Of a stretch of DNA of 64,000 nucleotides, positions 1 to 9,996 are shown one piece after another; position 1 is the first letter of the stretch, and the number at the start of each line of letters is the position of its first letter. The stretch is taken from assembly GCA_963705275.1 (NCBI GenBank), contig OY970063.1, positions 2,480,001-2,544,000 on the forward strand, written 5' to 3'. Both the position numbers and the translations under genes were made by a program. Under the pieces are notes generated by a model. That model worked only from the letters and a program-made list of their open reading frames with translations. It searched no databases and was not told the origin of the DNA. This stretch comes from Fen-1135 sp963705275. Lineage in GTDB: Bacteria; Desulfobacterota; Syntrophia; Syntrophales; UBA2185.

Positions 1-95
1 GCGATGAATAATCATATCGGGAAATTGGCGGCGAACCAAATATGTTTTTGGAATTACGGGAGTGTAAAAAAAAGTCTAACGAAGAGGAGGGACTT

Positions 96-485
96 ATGAA
101 GAGGATCACGGTGATTTCGGCTATCCTGTTTTTAGCATTCGGGCTCGCATATGCAAAGGATTATACTGTTACTAAGAAGGCGGGCAGCTACATGGTTCAG
201 GTTAGAATGGACAAGAATCCACCGATTACCGGCAAGAATAATATAGAAATAAGTCTACAGGATGCTGCAGGTGCGGAAGTGACCGATGCCACGGTAGTTG
301 TAGAATATTCTATGCCCGCCATGCCCGGGATGCCGGCGATGAATTACAAGACTAAGACCGAGACGAAGAACAAGAAATACATGGCTACCGTCGATTTTTC
401 CATGTCAGGGGCCTGGAACATCAACGTGAAGATCACGCGGGCCGGAAAGACGCAATCGGTAAAATTCAATGTGGATGTCAGCTAA
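96..485 (+). CDS. Met-rich YtkA/FixH-like periplasmic protein
   Basis: A 129-residue exported protein, first gene of a copper/silver efflux operon. Residues 1-20 form a signal peptide; the rest resembles the small beta-sandwich YtkA/FixH domain. Residues 73-82 hold four methionines spaced every third residue (M73, M76, M79, M82), separated by Pro, Ala and Gly, a pattern suited to Cu(I) or Ag(I) binding. The ATG at 96 is chosen over an upstream in-frame start because a GAGGAGG site sits just before it and the signal peptide starts there. The stop overlaps the next gene. The inferred role is metal hand-over to the CusCBA pump, taking the place of CusF; binding is not shown. Confidence 0.75.
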   Translation: MKRITVISAILFLAFGLAYAKDYTVTKKAGSYMVQVRMDKNPPITGKNNIEISLQDAAGAEVTDATVVVEYSMPAMPGMPAMNYKTKTETKNKKYMATVDFSMSGAWNINVKITRAGKTQSVKFNVDVS

Positions 486-1747
486 TTGTTTGAGGACGGT
501 TCTTGCGGTGCTGGCGGCTCTTCTTCTCGGGACAACCTCGTCGGCTCAGGAGCTTCAGCTTGCGGCCCTCGTCGATGAGGCATTGAAAAATAATCCGGAC
601 ATCCGCGCCTCTCAGGCGAAGATCGAAGCTGCCAAATACCGCATCCCCCAGGTGAGGAGCCTGCCCGATCCGATGCTTTCTGTTGGCTATCAGAACGTGG
701 GGCTGAGCCGTTATTCCTACGGTGATTATTCAGAGTCCCAGTGGATGTTCACGGCCTCGCAGATGTTTCCTACCTTCGGGAAAAGGGCGCTCAAAGGAGA
801 GATGGCCGAGAGGGACATGGAAAACCTGCAGGCCATGGACGAAGCACTGCGTCTGAAGACGGTATCCAGGGTCAAGGAACTCTACTATGACCTCTTTCTC
901 TCCTATAAGAGTGTGGACATCCTCCAGGAGAAGCGGGCCCTCTTCTCGAAGATCGAGGAGCTGAGCATGGCGCGATACGGGTCGGGAAAGGCGCCGCAGC
1001 AGGAGGTCATCATGGCCCAGACGGAGAAGTACATGCTCTTCGAGAAGGAGGAGATGTTCAAGCAGAAGATCCTTTCCGCGGAGGCGATGCTCCGGGCGGC
1101 GATCGGAAGGGAGTCGAAATCGCCACTCGGCAGACCGGTCGAACCATCCCGCAGTGGTTTCAACACCGATATGGATGCAGTTCTGAAAAAAGCGCAGGAA
1201 CAGTCTCCGGAGATCAAGTCCCGGGAGAGGATGGTGGAAGCGGCGAAGGCGAAGCTCGCCATGTCCAAGAAGGAATACTATCCCGACGTGACTGTCGGTG
1301 CCGGCGTATTTCCCAGGGGAGGCGAGTTTCAGGAGATATGGGGCCTTACGGCGACCTTCAATATTCCTGTCTATTCCAGTACGAAGCAGGGTCCGGGAGT
1401 CCAGGAGGCAGGCGCTGCCCTGACCCAGGCCCGCTCACGAACTGGAATCGGTGAACTATATGGTTGCCGCTGCCATACGGGACAATTACTCCATGCTCAC
1501 GGCGACGGATAAACTGATGGATCTTTACAAGAACGGCCTCATCCCGAAGACCTATCAGGATTTTGAGCTTGCCCTCTCCGGGTACGGCACGGGAAGAATA
1601 GAAGCGATCGTCGTGATCACGAGGCTCAAGACACTTCTGGATTATGATCTCCTCTACTGGGGACAGTTTGTGGAGAGAGAAAAGGCCATTGCGAGACTCT
1701 GTTCTATTGCGAAAATACCGGATACTCAAAAAGGAGGGGAGAATTGA
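469..1747 (+). pseudogene. TolC-family outer membrane efflux channel (CusC/CzcC-like), single frameshift
   Basis: Outer-membrane channel partner of the RND pump encoded downstream. The N-terminus has a signal peptide ending near SSAQ, followed by the helical repeats of the outer membrane efflux protein family, with the hallmark start 'LVDEALKNNPDIRASQAKIEAAK'-type segment. The frame runs 469-1437 and continues in the +1 frame from about 1439 (E-L-E-S-V-N-Y-M-V) to 1747. One extra base near 1438 explains the break; both halves are otherwise well conserved and together give about 425 residues, the usual length. It is either a sequencing error or a recent inactivation. The stop overlaps the TTG start of the adaptor gene. 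Confidence 0.8.
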
Positions 1748-2937
1748 GAAAGTCTCATCTGATAAACGCCGCACTCTTTGTCACCGGCCTCATCCTGACT
1801 CTCTGCATTCTTCCGGCATCGGCCCAGCACGCCGGGCATACAGCACCTTCGCAGAAGGCAGAGCAGAAGGCTGGGACTCCCGCGGCGCCAAAAGAGGAAG
1901 CGGCCCCGGCGGAGGCCCCACAGGTCGAGATTACGCCGGAACAGCAGCAGCTCATCGGCGTAAAGACCGTCAAGGTTGCAGTTACGCCGCTCCGCAAGGT
2001 AATCCGCACTGTGGGCAGGATAGAGGCGGATGAGAGGAAGCTCGCCACGGTCAATACTAAATTCGAGGGGTGGATTGAAAAGCTCCACGTCGATTATACC
2101 GGCCGCTATGTCAAGAAAGGCGAGCCTCTCGCGGAGATTTACTCTCCGGAGCTTCTTGCAACACAGCAGGAGTTTCTGGCTGCTGTAAAGCTTGCAAGGC
2201 CGACCAAACCGGCAAGCGAGGGCTCTTACAGCCAGTTGATTACCAGGGATGCAACCGCTCTTGTTGATGCAGCGAGAGAGCGCCTGCGGCTCTGGGATAT
2301 TACGGAGGCCCAGATACGGAAGATAGAGGAAACAGGCAAGCCCGTGCGGACATTGACCCTGTACAGTCCTGTGAGTGGATTCGTTATACAGAAGGTGGCC
2401 ATCCAGGGGATGAAGGTAGCGCCGGGAGAGAAACTGTTTGACATCGCCGACCTTTCGACCCTCTGGCTCATAGCCGATATTTACGAATACGAACTGCCTC
2501 TCATAAGGGTGGGAGATGTCGCCCGGATCGTTCTCAGCTACTTTCCGGGAAAAGAAATGTCATCGCAAATCGACTACGTCTACCCTGCAATATCCGCGGA
2601 CACGAGGACAGCGAAGGTGAGGTTCAGGCTGTCCAATCCCGGCGACAGATTGAAGCCCCAGATGTATACGAACGTGGATATCAAGATCAATATGGGCAAA
2701 AAGCTTGCCATTCCGGAATCCGCAGTCATCGATACGGGAGTGCGGCAGGTGGTTTACGTTGACAAAGGGGAGGGGGCTTTTGAACCGCGTGAGGTTATGG
2801 TCGGCATGCGGGCAGAGGGCTTCGTGGAGGTATTGCGCGGCCTTAAGGCGGGGGAGAGGGTGGCGTCATCAGCCAATTTCCTGATCGATTCTGAAGCCCA
2901 GCTCAAAGGGGTTCAGCCGCTCCAGCATAAACATTAA
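1744..2937 (+). CDS. cusB: RND efflux periplasmic adaptor, CusB type
   Basis: Periplasmic membrane-fusion subunit joining the inner-membrane pump to the outer-membrane channel for heavy-metal export. The 397 residues start with a signal peptide (1-28), then a His-containing, Ala/Pro/Lys-rich linker, then barrel-sandwich, helical hairpin and beta-barrel domains. The stretch around residues 112-140 (GWIEKLHVDYTGRYVKKGEP, then an EIYSPEL motif) is typical of CusB. The TTG start at 1744 is supported by an AAGGAGGGG site at 1730-1739. It overlaps the stop of the channel gene, so translation is probably coupled. The C-terminus ends in His and Lys. The Cu/Ag assignment follows CusA next door. Confidence 0.88.
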   Translation: MRKSHLINAALFVTGLILTLCILPASAQHAGHTAPSQKAEQKAGTPAAPKEEAAPAEAPQVEITPEQQQLIGVKTVKVAVTPLRKVIRTVGRIEADERKLATVNTKFEGWIEKLHVDYTGRYVKKGEPLAEIYSPELLATQQEFLAAVKLARPTKPASEGSYSQLITRDATALVDAARERLRLWDITEAQIRKIEETGKPVRTLTLYSPVSGFVIQKVAIQGMKVAPGEKLFDIADLSTLWLIADIYEYELPLIRVGDVARIVLSYFPGKEMSSQIDYVYPAISADTRTAKVRFRLSNPGDRLKPQMYTNVDIKINMGKKLAIPESAVIDTGVRQVVYVDKGEGAFEPREVMVGMRAEGFVEVLRGLKAGERVASSANFLIDSEAQLKGVQPLQHKH

Positions 2938-2972
2938 TCGAAGAGCCCTTAGCTGAAAGCTGATCTCTGCAA

Positions 2973-5900
2973 ATGATTGCCAAAATCATCGAATACAGCG
3001 CCCGGAACAAATTCATCGTCTTTCTCATGGTCTTCTTCGCCTGCGTGTGGGGATACTGGGCCCTCACGCACACGCCTCTTGACGCCATCCCGGACTTAAG
3101 CGACACGCAAGTCATCATCTTTACCGAGTGGGTGGGCCGCAGCCCCGACCTGGTAGAAGATCAGGTAACCTATCCCATTGCCTCAACGCTGCTTGCGGCA
3201 CCGAAGGTGCAGGCGGTGCGGGGTTTCTCGTATCTCGGGAGCTCCTTCATCTACGTGATCTTCGAGGAAGGCACTGACATCTACTGGGCCCGGAGCCGTG
3301 TGCTGGAATATCTTCAGGCGGTGAAGAACAAGATACCCGCCGACGTTAATCCCGTCCTCGGTCCCGACGCAACGAGCCTGGGGTGGGGTTTCACCTACGC
3401 CGTCATCGATGACACGGGCGGGCACGATCTTTCCGAGCTGCGCTCTCTCCAGGACTACAACCTGAAGCTGGCCCTGGAAAGCGTCCCCGGAGTCTCCCAG
3501 GTGGCGAGCATCGGCGGGTTCGTGAAACAGTATCAGATCACGATCGACCCCAGTCGCCTCGCTGCTTACAACGTCACCATGCCGAAGTTGACCGAGGCCA
3601 TCCGCAAGAGCAATCGCGACGTGGAGGGTCGGGTCCTTGAACTCTCCGGTACGGAGTACATGGTCCGGGGGAGAGGTTATATCAAAACGGTCAGGGACAT
3701 AGAGGATATCGCGGTAGGTGCGAGCCCCGCTGGCACGCCGGTCTTCTTGAGGGATGTGGCGCGTGTTCAGCTTGGACCGGAGATACGGAGAGGTCTCGCC
3801 GATCTCGACGGAAAAGGGGAGGTCGCCGGAGGGATCGTAGTTGTCCGCTTCGGTGAAAACGTCCTCGATGTCATAGAAAGGGTCAAGGAGAAGATAGGAA
3901 GAGACATAACACCGAGCCTGCCTAAGGGGGTCAAGATCGTAACAACCTACGACAGGTCAGACCTGATCAAGCGCTCCATAGACACCCTCAAAGATGAAAT
4001 CATAAAGCTGGCTGTCGCCGTCAGTATCGTCTGTCTCATATTCCTTTTTCATCTGCCCAGCGCCCTCGTCGTGATCCTCACCCTGCCTGTCGCAATCATC
4101 ATGTCCTTCATCTGCATGTACTATCTGCGGGTCACATCCAATATCATGAGTCTCAGCGGTATTGCCATTGCCATAGGCGCCATGGTTGATGCCTCGATCA
4201 TCATGGTCGAAAATTCCCACAAGAGACTGGAAGAATGGGAGGCCCAGGGCAGGCCTGGAAACAGAATAGACGTCATCATCGAGGCGGCCAAAGAGGTTGG
4301 TCCTTCCCTTTTCTTCTCCCTCCTTGTGATTACGGTGGGTTTCCTGCCCGTCTTCACACTGCAGGCGCAGGCGGGGAGGCTCTTCAAACCCCTCGCGTAC
4401 ACGAAGACCTTTGCCATGCTTTTTTCGTCGTTCCTCGCGATTACGCTGACACCCGTATTGATGACGATCTTCGTTCGCGGGAGAATAAGACACGAGGACA
4501 GAAATCCCATCAGCATCATCCTTCGCAGGCTGTATGAGCCAGTAGCGAGAATCGCCCTCAGGTTCAAGAAGACAGTTATTATAATTGCCGCTGTAATTCT
4601 GATTATTACCGTTTATCCATTCATGAAACTGGGTTCGGAATTCATGCCGCCTCTTTACGAAGGGTCCCTTTTTTACATGCCGGTGACCATGCCCGGAGCG
4701 TCCATCTCTGAAGTCTCCAAACTGTTGCAGATGCAGGACAAGATCCTCATGACAATACCTGAGGTCGCCCAGGTCTTCGGGAAGGCAGGGCGGGCCGAGA
4801 CGGCCACAGACCCGGCGCCTCTGGAGATGTTCGAAACAGTCATCAACCTTAAGCCGGAATCGGACTGGCGAAACGGGATGACAGTGGAGCAGCTCAAGAA
4901 TGAAATGAACGACGCCCTTTCGATACCGGGCGTTTCGAATTCTTTCACCATGCCCATCAAGGCGAGGATCGATATGCTGGCTACCGGCATCAGGACCCCC
5001 GTAGGGATAAAGATACTGGGCCCCAACCTCGGAGAGATAGAGAAGATAGGGCTCGCCATAGAGCATCACATGAGGGAAGTTCCGGGTACCCGGAGCGTCT
5101 ATGCAGAGAGGGTGACAACCGGCTACTTTCTCGACATCGTCGTGAAACGTGATCAGGTGGCGCGATACGGACTCACGGTGGACGACGTTGGAGAGATGAT
5201 CCAGGCCGCGATCGGGGGCATGAACCTGACTACTACCATAGAAGGAAGGGCGCGCTACCCTGTCAACGTCCGCTACTCAAGGGAATTGCGAAACGACGTG
5301 GAGAAGATGAAAAGGGTTCTGGTGCCGGTAATGATGACAGGCCGCACTCCAGCCCCGGCATCCGGAATGCCGCCATCAGGGCCGGCGTCCGTGCAGATAC
5401 CCCTGGGGGAGCTTGCGGATATCAAAATCGTGAAAGGTCCCACAGCTATTAAGAGCGAGGAAGGGCTCCTCACCTCGTATGTCTACATAGATTACTCAGG
5501 CGGGAACATAGGCGGTTATGTCGATGAGGCCAGAAAAAAGGTCGCCTCCCTGAAAATACCCGACGGTTATCGTCTTGTCTGGAGTGGTGAATACGAATAT
5601 CTGATTAAGACCCACGAGAGGCTGAAACTCGTCATTCCACTCACGCTCTTCATAATTTTTGTCCTGATTTACTTCAATACGAAATCAGTCATGAAGACGG
5701 CGATCATCCTTCTCGCCGTTCCGTTTTCCCTCGTGGGTTCGTTCTGGCTTCTCTATATTCTCAATTACAATATGAGTATCGCCGTATGGGTCGGCATCAT
5801 CGCCCTTGCGGGACTCGACGCGGAGACTGGCGTGGTGATGCTCCTCTATCTTGACCTGGCCTATGAGAAATGGATGAAAGAAGGGAAGCTGAAAAATGTA

Positions 5901-6143
5901 GCTGATCTGAAAGATGCCGTCATGTATGGCGCCGTGAAGAGGATACGCCCCAAGATCATGACGGTAAGCGTGATTCTTGCGGGGCTTATCCCCATCATGT
6001 TCAGCCACGGAACGGGCGCGGACGTGATGAAACGCATTGCCGCTCCCATGGTCGGCGGCGTGATTACGTCAACAATCCTCGAATTGATCATCTATCCCGT
6101 CATCTATATGATCTGGCGGGGCAGGGGTTTGGCGAAAGATTAA
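2973..6143 (+). CDS. cusA: Cu(I)/Ag(I) RND efflux pump, CusA family
   Basis: Inner-membrane proton-driven pump of the heavy-metal RND family, 1056 residues, full length, with 12 predicted membrane segments and two large periplasmic loops. The three methionines that bind Cu(I) and Ag(I) in E. coli CusA (M573, M623, M672) match M569, M619 and M668 here, all shifted by exactly four residues and in the same local motifs (FYMPVT, PLEMFET, RIDMLATGI). This supports monovalent copper/silver rather than the Co/Zn/Cd of CzcA. The membrane segment containing GLDAETGVVMLLYLDLAYE carries the acidic proton-relay region. It closes the cus operon; the next gene is convergent. The ATG at 2973 has only a weak ribosome site. 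Confidence 0.92.
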   Translation: MIAKIIEYSARNKFIVFLMVFFACVWGYWALTHTPLDAIPDLSDTQVIIFTEWVGRSPDLVEDQVTYPIASTLLAAPKVQAVRGFSYLGSSFIYVIFEEGTDIYWARSRVLEYLQAVKNKIPADVNPVLGPDATSLGWGFTYAVIDDTGGHDLSELRSLQDYNLKLALESVPGVSQVASIGGFVKQYQITIDPSRLAAYNVTMPKLTEAIRKSNRDVEGRVLELSGTEYMVRGRGYIKTVRDIEDIAVGASPAGTPVFLRDVARVQLGPEIRRGLADLDGKGEVAGGIVVVRFGENVLDVIERVKEKIGRDITPSLPKGVKIVTTYDRSDLIKRSIDTLKDEIIKLAVAVSIVCLIFLFHLPSALVVILTLPVAIIMSFICMYYLRVTSNIMSLSGIAIAIGAMVDASIIMVENSHKRLEEWEAQGRPGNRIDVIIEAAKEVGPSLFFSLLVITVGFLPVFTLQAQAGRLFKPLAYTKTFAMLFSSFLAITLTPVLMTIFVRGRIRHEDRNPISIILRRLYEPVARIALRFKKTVIIIAAVILIITVYPFMKLGSEFMPPLYEGSLFYMPVTMPGASISEVSKLLQMQDKILMTIPEVAQVFGKAGRAETATDPAPLEMFETVINLKPESDWRNGMTVEQLKNEMNDALSIPGVSNSFTMPIKARIDMLATGIRTPVGIKILGPNLGEIEKIGLAIEHHMREVPGTRSVYAERVTTGYFLDIVVKRDQVARYGLTVDDVGEMIQAAIGGMNLTTTIEGRARYPVNVRYSRELRNDVEKMKRVLVPVMMTGRTPAPASGMPPSGPASVQIPLGELADIKIVKGPTAIKSEEGLLTSYVYIDYSGGNIGGYVDEARKKVASLKIPDGYRLVWSGEYEYLIKTHERLKLVIPLTLFIIFVLIYFNTKSVMKTAIILLAVPFSLVGSFWLLYILNYNMSIAVWVGIIALAGLDAETGVVMLLYLDLAYEKWMKEGKLKNVADLKDAVMYGAVKRIRPKIMTVSVILAGLIPIMFSHGTGADVMKRIAAPMVGGVITSTILELIIYPVIYMIWRGRGLAKD

Positions 6144-6226
6144 GTATTTCGGCACCATGATCTTTATCAGGGCAATGGGCACAGCAAAAGTCGGCTGAAG
6201 GCGTCTAGACGGATCATGCCGCCCCT

Positions 6227-9160
6227 TTATTTGAGCTTGAAATCGACACGGCTGTTCTTCACATCCTTTTTTGCCTCGGGCTCAAGCGTCTTCGGCTCGA
6301 CGATAAAAACCCTTCCCGAATCGAATTCTCCTTCTTCCTCGATGGCATCAGCTATCGTTTCAGCACGTTTTGTCGCCAGGAGGCGGAGGTCGCCTTCATT
6401 AACGACGATGTGGGTCATCATGAGCTTCTCCATCTCCTCGTTGGGCAAGCTTTTTTCCATCCCGATGACGTTCCTCGGCTTTGGGAATTTCTCGGCGCTG
6501 TAAGCCCTCTTCAGATACCGATCATATTCCTGCGGTTCAATGGTTATCTCATCGACGGACCCCACCTTTTCGCCTTTCCGGATCAGATCGTTCATTTTCT
6601 GGGCGTTGAGTTTTCTCTGAAACATATGGCGGATGAGTCCTTCGCGGTCCCGCTCCATATCCACGCCGCCGCTGATGTCGAGCTTGAGGGTCGGCTTTGC
6701 CTTCAGGGCTTTCGCCAGCGTCTCAATCTTTTTCATGCCCTGTTCAGGGATGTCGGATGAGCCGTAATCGAATTCGATGTAGCTGAGTTCCTCGCCGCCG
6801 CCGAAGAGGGAACCCAGCAGGGCAAAGGGAGCCGTGGCCACCTTCGTGAGAATGTTGACGATGACCTGCACTACGATGCGCCAGATGCTGAATTCCGGGT
6901 CATCGATACTGCCCTTCACGGGGATATCCAGGTTGATCTTGCCTTCGCTGTCACGGAGGAGCGTGATGGCCAAGCCCACGGGAAGCTTGGTGGCTTTGGG
7001 GCTTTCCACCCGGTCGCCCAGAGTGAGCTGGTCGATGACCACTCTGTTTTCCGCATCGAGTTTCTTGCCGGCAATCAGGTATTTCAGATCGAAAGAGAGA
7101 GACCCTTTCTCGATTTTATACCCCGCGTAAGTGCCTGAATAGGGAGTGAGGGGGCTCAGGTTAAAGTCTCTCAGCGCCGCCTTGAGATCCACGAAGAGAT
7201 TGGACATGAAAGGGTGGACCCTCCCGCTTATCTCAATAGGGATGTGCCGCCCGATCTTCCCTCTAACGTCCACATCGGCGGCTTTGGTTGCGATCGAGGT
7301 AACGCCCGTCATGCGCCCTGTGAGTTCCGTGAGCGTTGATGAATAGTTGGGTTTCACGTGACGGTCGTCAAAAGCGATGGTGCCGTTCTGGAGCGTGATA
7401 CGGTTGACCTGGATGTTCTTAGCCAGCATGTCCTCCGGCTTTGCCTTGTCTTCTTTTTTCGGCGGCGCGGGCTTCGGTTTGGCGGATTCCTCCTGGGCTG
7501 ACGCTTCGGCCTTGGCTACGTTCTGCAGGTTCAGAGTGCCATCGTCATTGACGATGATTCGTACATAGAAATCACTGAGCGAGATGTCCTTGATCCGGAC
7601 GAAGAGGGGACTGTAGCCGGCGCTCAAGCCGTTCACATAGAAGGATTTGAATTTCAGGAAATCTTCGCCATTGACCTTATTCACCGTTGCAACGTTGGCA
7701 AGGAGAAGATTTCCGTCGTATTTGACGGACGTGTCCCTCTCCGGGGCTTTGCTCGCCAATACCTTCCCCTTGGCAGAGATGTCGCCACTTGTGAAATTGA
7801 CGCGGAAATATTTCGTGAAGTACTGCTGGAAAGGCCGGACCCGTATCTTCTTCAGATCAACATCAAGATCGGCGAACACCGGGTCGAGACCCACGGGGCC
7901 GTTGACGGCAACGGATCCCATCCCTTTGTTGAGGTCCATAGAAATGGAAAGCTTCCCCCGGCTGTCCTTTACGGTGGAGATCTTTTCGCCCTTTATGGTG
8001 ATGTCCTGGATCAGCGAGGTGATCGGTTCCGGCGGCATCTCGTCCCGATACGTGATCTTCCCGCTCTTAAGATCTAAATCGTCCACAATCAGTGTCGGCA
8101 GCGGCTTCTCCTCGGCCTTGGCCTCCGGCTTGGCTTGCTTCGCTTCCTCTTTTTTTGACGGCGTCAATGAGAGCAGATTGATCGCCCCGTTTTTCTCACG
8201 GCGTACATTAACCTCGGGGGAGTCGATCGCGATCTTCGCAAACTGAAATTTTGGCTGGAGGGGCTCCAGGTCTGTCATAACTAAGTCAAGGCGCTTGAGC
8301 CCCGCGACGGCATTCTTTTTTCGGTCCTGAAGGACGAAGTCCCTCAGTGTCACGTTGCCGGCAAGCGAGATGACGGCGTGCTTTTCGGTTGTCTCGGAAA
8401 AGGTGATCGTCGACTGCACGTCCAGCTTCCCCGAGGGCACGGAAATATTCAGGTCATGAGGGATGTATGCCAGGTAGTAAGGGATGTCCAAATCTTCGAT
8501 GACGATGTTAAAGGTCGTCTCGTGGCTCTCCTTGAAGATCTTTGTTTTCCCCTCCAGGGAGTATGGGTCGTCGTTGATCTTCGCTGCGAACCGAGGCTGC
8601 ACTGATGTGTCCACGTACTTGGGCATGTTGGAGATGAAGGGGATGGCGATATGCATTTCACGAACGGTGTGTTTCGTGTCGAAAGGCCCATCAACGAAAT
8701 CGATGCTCCCATTTTCGATGACTATGTTATTGACGGAGAAGAGAAACGGTTCTTTCTTTTCGTCCTTCGGCTCTTCCTTTTTAAGCGCCAGCAGATCGGC
8801 GAAATTGTAGGTCTTATCCTTGTTCCGGACCAGGTGGGCATAAGGTTTCCGCAGGATGAATTCCTCAATGATGGGCGCCCGCCTGAAGACCGAACGGATA
8901 TCCATGTTGATGACCATCTCCTCGAAGGAAACAAATGTCTCGTCGCCTTTCGGCTCCTTGATTTCGAATCCCCTCAAAGCGAGCTTGAGCGTGTACGGGT
9001 TCAGGGCTATGCCCGAGAGGCTCACCTGGCGGTTAAGAGTCTTCGAAAGGGTCTCTAGGAGGTAGGGTTTCAGGATCGGCGGGATGACAAAAAAGCCGAT
9101 GACCGTGAAGAGAACGAAGAAGACAACAACGCCAATAATCCACTTTTTGAATCGGCCCAT
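6227..9160 (-). CDS. DUF748 / AsmA-like large envelope protein
   Basis: A 977-residue protein with one N-terminal membrane anchor (about residues 7-30) and a very long extracytoplasmic region of repeated beta-strand units, as in the DUF748 and AsmA-like families, thought to span or act in the periplasm in lipid or envelope homeostasis. Two low-complexity Lys/Glu/Pro/Ala linkers (about residues 340-360 and 560-585) separate the strand-rich blocks. The C-terminal 200 residues, beginning near YIEFDYGSSDIPEQG, resemble the tail of other DUF748 proteins. It is convergent with cusA. A GGAGGGTACC site lies upstream of the ATG. The function is not established for the family. Confidence 0.8.
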   Translation of the reverse strand: MGRFKKWIIGVVVFFVLFTVIGFFVIPPILKPYLLETLSKTLNRQVSLSGIALNPYTLKLALRGFEIKEPKGDETFVSFEEMVINMDIRSVFRRAPIIEEFILRKPYAHLVRNKDKTYNFADLLALKKEEPKDEKKEPFLFSVNNIVIENGSIDFVDGPFDTKHTVREMHIAIPFISNMPKYVDTSVQPRFAAKINDDPYSLEGKTKIFKESHETTFNIVIEDLDIPYYLAYIPHDLNISVPSGKLDVQSTITFSETTEKHAVISLAGNVTLRDFVLQDRKKNAVAGLKRLDLVMTDLEPLQPKFQFAKIAIDSPEVNVRREKNGAINLLSLTPSKKEEAKQAKPEAKAEEKPLPTLIVDDLDLKSGKITYRDEMPPEPITSLIQDITIKGEKISTVKDSRGKLSISMDLNKGMGSVAVNGPVGLDPVFADLDVDLKKIRVRPFQQYFTKYFRVNFTSGDISAKGKVLASKAPERDTSVKYDGNLLLANVATVNKVNGEDFLKFKSFYVNGLSAGYSPLFVRIKDISLSDFYVRIIVNDDGTLNLQNVAKAEASAQEESAKPKPAPPKKEDKAKPEDMLAKNIQVNRITLQNGTIAFDDRHVKPNYSSTLTELTGRMTGVTSIATKAADVDVRGKIGRHIPIEISGRVHPFMSNLFVDLKAALRDFNLSPLTPYSGTYAGYKIEKGSLSFDLKYLIAGKKLDAENRVVIDQLTLGDRVESPKATKLPVGLAITLLRDSEGKINLDIPVKGSIDDPEFSIWRIVVQVIVNILTKVATAPFALLGSLFGGGEELSYIEFDYGSSDIPEQGMKKIETLAKALKAKPTLKLDISGGVDMERDREGLIRHMFQRKLNAQKMNDLIRKGEKVGSVDEITIEPQEYDRYLKRAYSAEKFPKPRNVIGMEKSLPNEEMEKLMMTHIVVNEGDLRLLATKRAETIADAIEEEGEFDSGRVFIVEPKTLEPEAKKDVKNSRVDFKLK

Positions 9161-9410
9161 GGTACCCTCCGTTGGCGTAAATATGTGATGCGGTTTGGAT
9201 GGGAAAGAAACTGCAGACGGGCGTTTGTTCAGCCTCTACACTCTATATGAATAATTTCCCACAGGCATCCTTTTTTTGCAATAAATTTTTCTTCATAGGA
9301 GGCATCTTTTTTGGAGGAGAAGGAAAAGGCAAAGGACAGCAGGGTCGATTTCCGCCTGAGGCAGGTTTGCGTCAGTTAAGGCGAAGGACATTCTCGTCCC
9401 CAATTTTTCG
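9161..9410. other. intergenic region between divergent DUF748 and scaffold genes
   Basis: Two hundred and fifty bases with no convincing reading frame; purine-rich in the second half. It lies between the start of the minus-strand DUF748 gene and the promoter of the plus-strand scaffold gene, so it probably holds the minus-strand promoter, which I cannot pick out with confidence. Confidence 0.5.
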
Positions 9411-9439
9411 TTGACACGCGAGTCCACTTCTTCTATATT
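9411..9439 (+). promoter_or_regulatory. strong sigma-70 promoter
   Basis: TTGACA at 9411-9416 and TATATT at 9434-9439 with a 17-base spacer, a near-consensus housekeeping promoter. Transcription should begin near 9446, about 40 bases before the ATG of the Fe-S scaffold-like gene at 9484, which has a GGGCGAGG ribosome site. Confidence 0.75.
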
Positions 9440-9483
9440 CGCCCACCGGAAGGCTTATCACGAATCTTCCCCAGGGCGAGGCA

Positions 9484-9987
9484 ATGAGACAGAAGGAAAT
9501 TAAGAGAAGATCAGACTGGAAGGATCTCTATAAGAGAAAGACATACGAAGAAGAGGATCTGACGGTGGGGATGGAACTCCCTCACGGCCCCGTCCTTTTC
9601 TATAACGAACTGGTGGCGGACCACAGCACGAATCCGAGGAATGTCGGTAGAATAACGGATGCGGACGGGTTTGCAGACATCGGCGATCCTTCTTGCGGTG
9701 ATTCGATGCAACTGTGGATTAAAGTAGATAAAGGACGAATCACTGATATCAAGTTCCTATCTTCGGGATGCGCCGGCGCTATGGCGACAAGCAGCATGGC
9801 GACGGTGCTTGCCAAAGGTAAGACGATAAGTGAAGCGAAGCGGATAACCGATGCCCATGTTATACTCGCCCTCAAAGGGATTCCGAGCCGCGATGGTAAA
9901 TGCATCTTATCGGGAACTACGGCCTTGCTCGAGGCCATCAAAGATTACGAACGCAAAAACGCCGCTGACAAAGATAAGGCATCGTAA
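9484..9987 (+). CDS. IscU/NifU-N-type Fe-S cluster scaffold protein
   Basis: Cytoplasmic scaffold on which Fe-S clusters are assembled. The 167 residues contain the IscU-type domain starting near residue 38 (VLFYNELVADHSTNPRNVGR). The three cluster-ligand cysteines are present: C71 in PSCGD (with the conserved Asp at 73), C96 in SSGCAGA and C140 in DGKCILSG. The third site departs from the usual H-C-S context. A basic, charged extension of about 35 residues precedes the domain. The ATG at 9571 would remove it, but only the 9484 start has a good ribosome site. No iscS or nifS gene lies next to it, so it is a stand-alone scaffold. The next gene is convergent, 9 bases away. Confidence 0.85.
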   Translation: MRQKEIKRRSDWKDLYKRKTYEEEDLTVGMELPHGPVLFYNELVADHSTNPRNVGRITDADGFADIGDPSCGDSMQLWIKVDKGRITDIKFLSSGCAGAMATSSMATVLAKGKTISEAKRITDAHVILALKGIPSRDGKCILSGTTALLEAIKDYERKNAADKDKAS

Positions 9988-9996
9988 AGACGCAAT

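Noticed and set aside
3957..5069. Long minus-strand frame of 370 codons
   Set aside because: It lies wholly inside cusA in the antisense direction, has a His/Arg/Asp-rich composition typical of a shadow frame, and no ribosome site.
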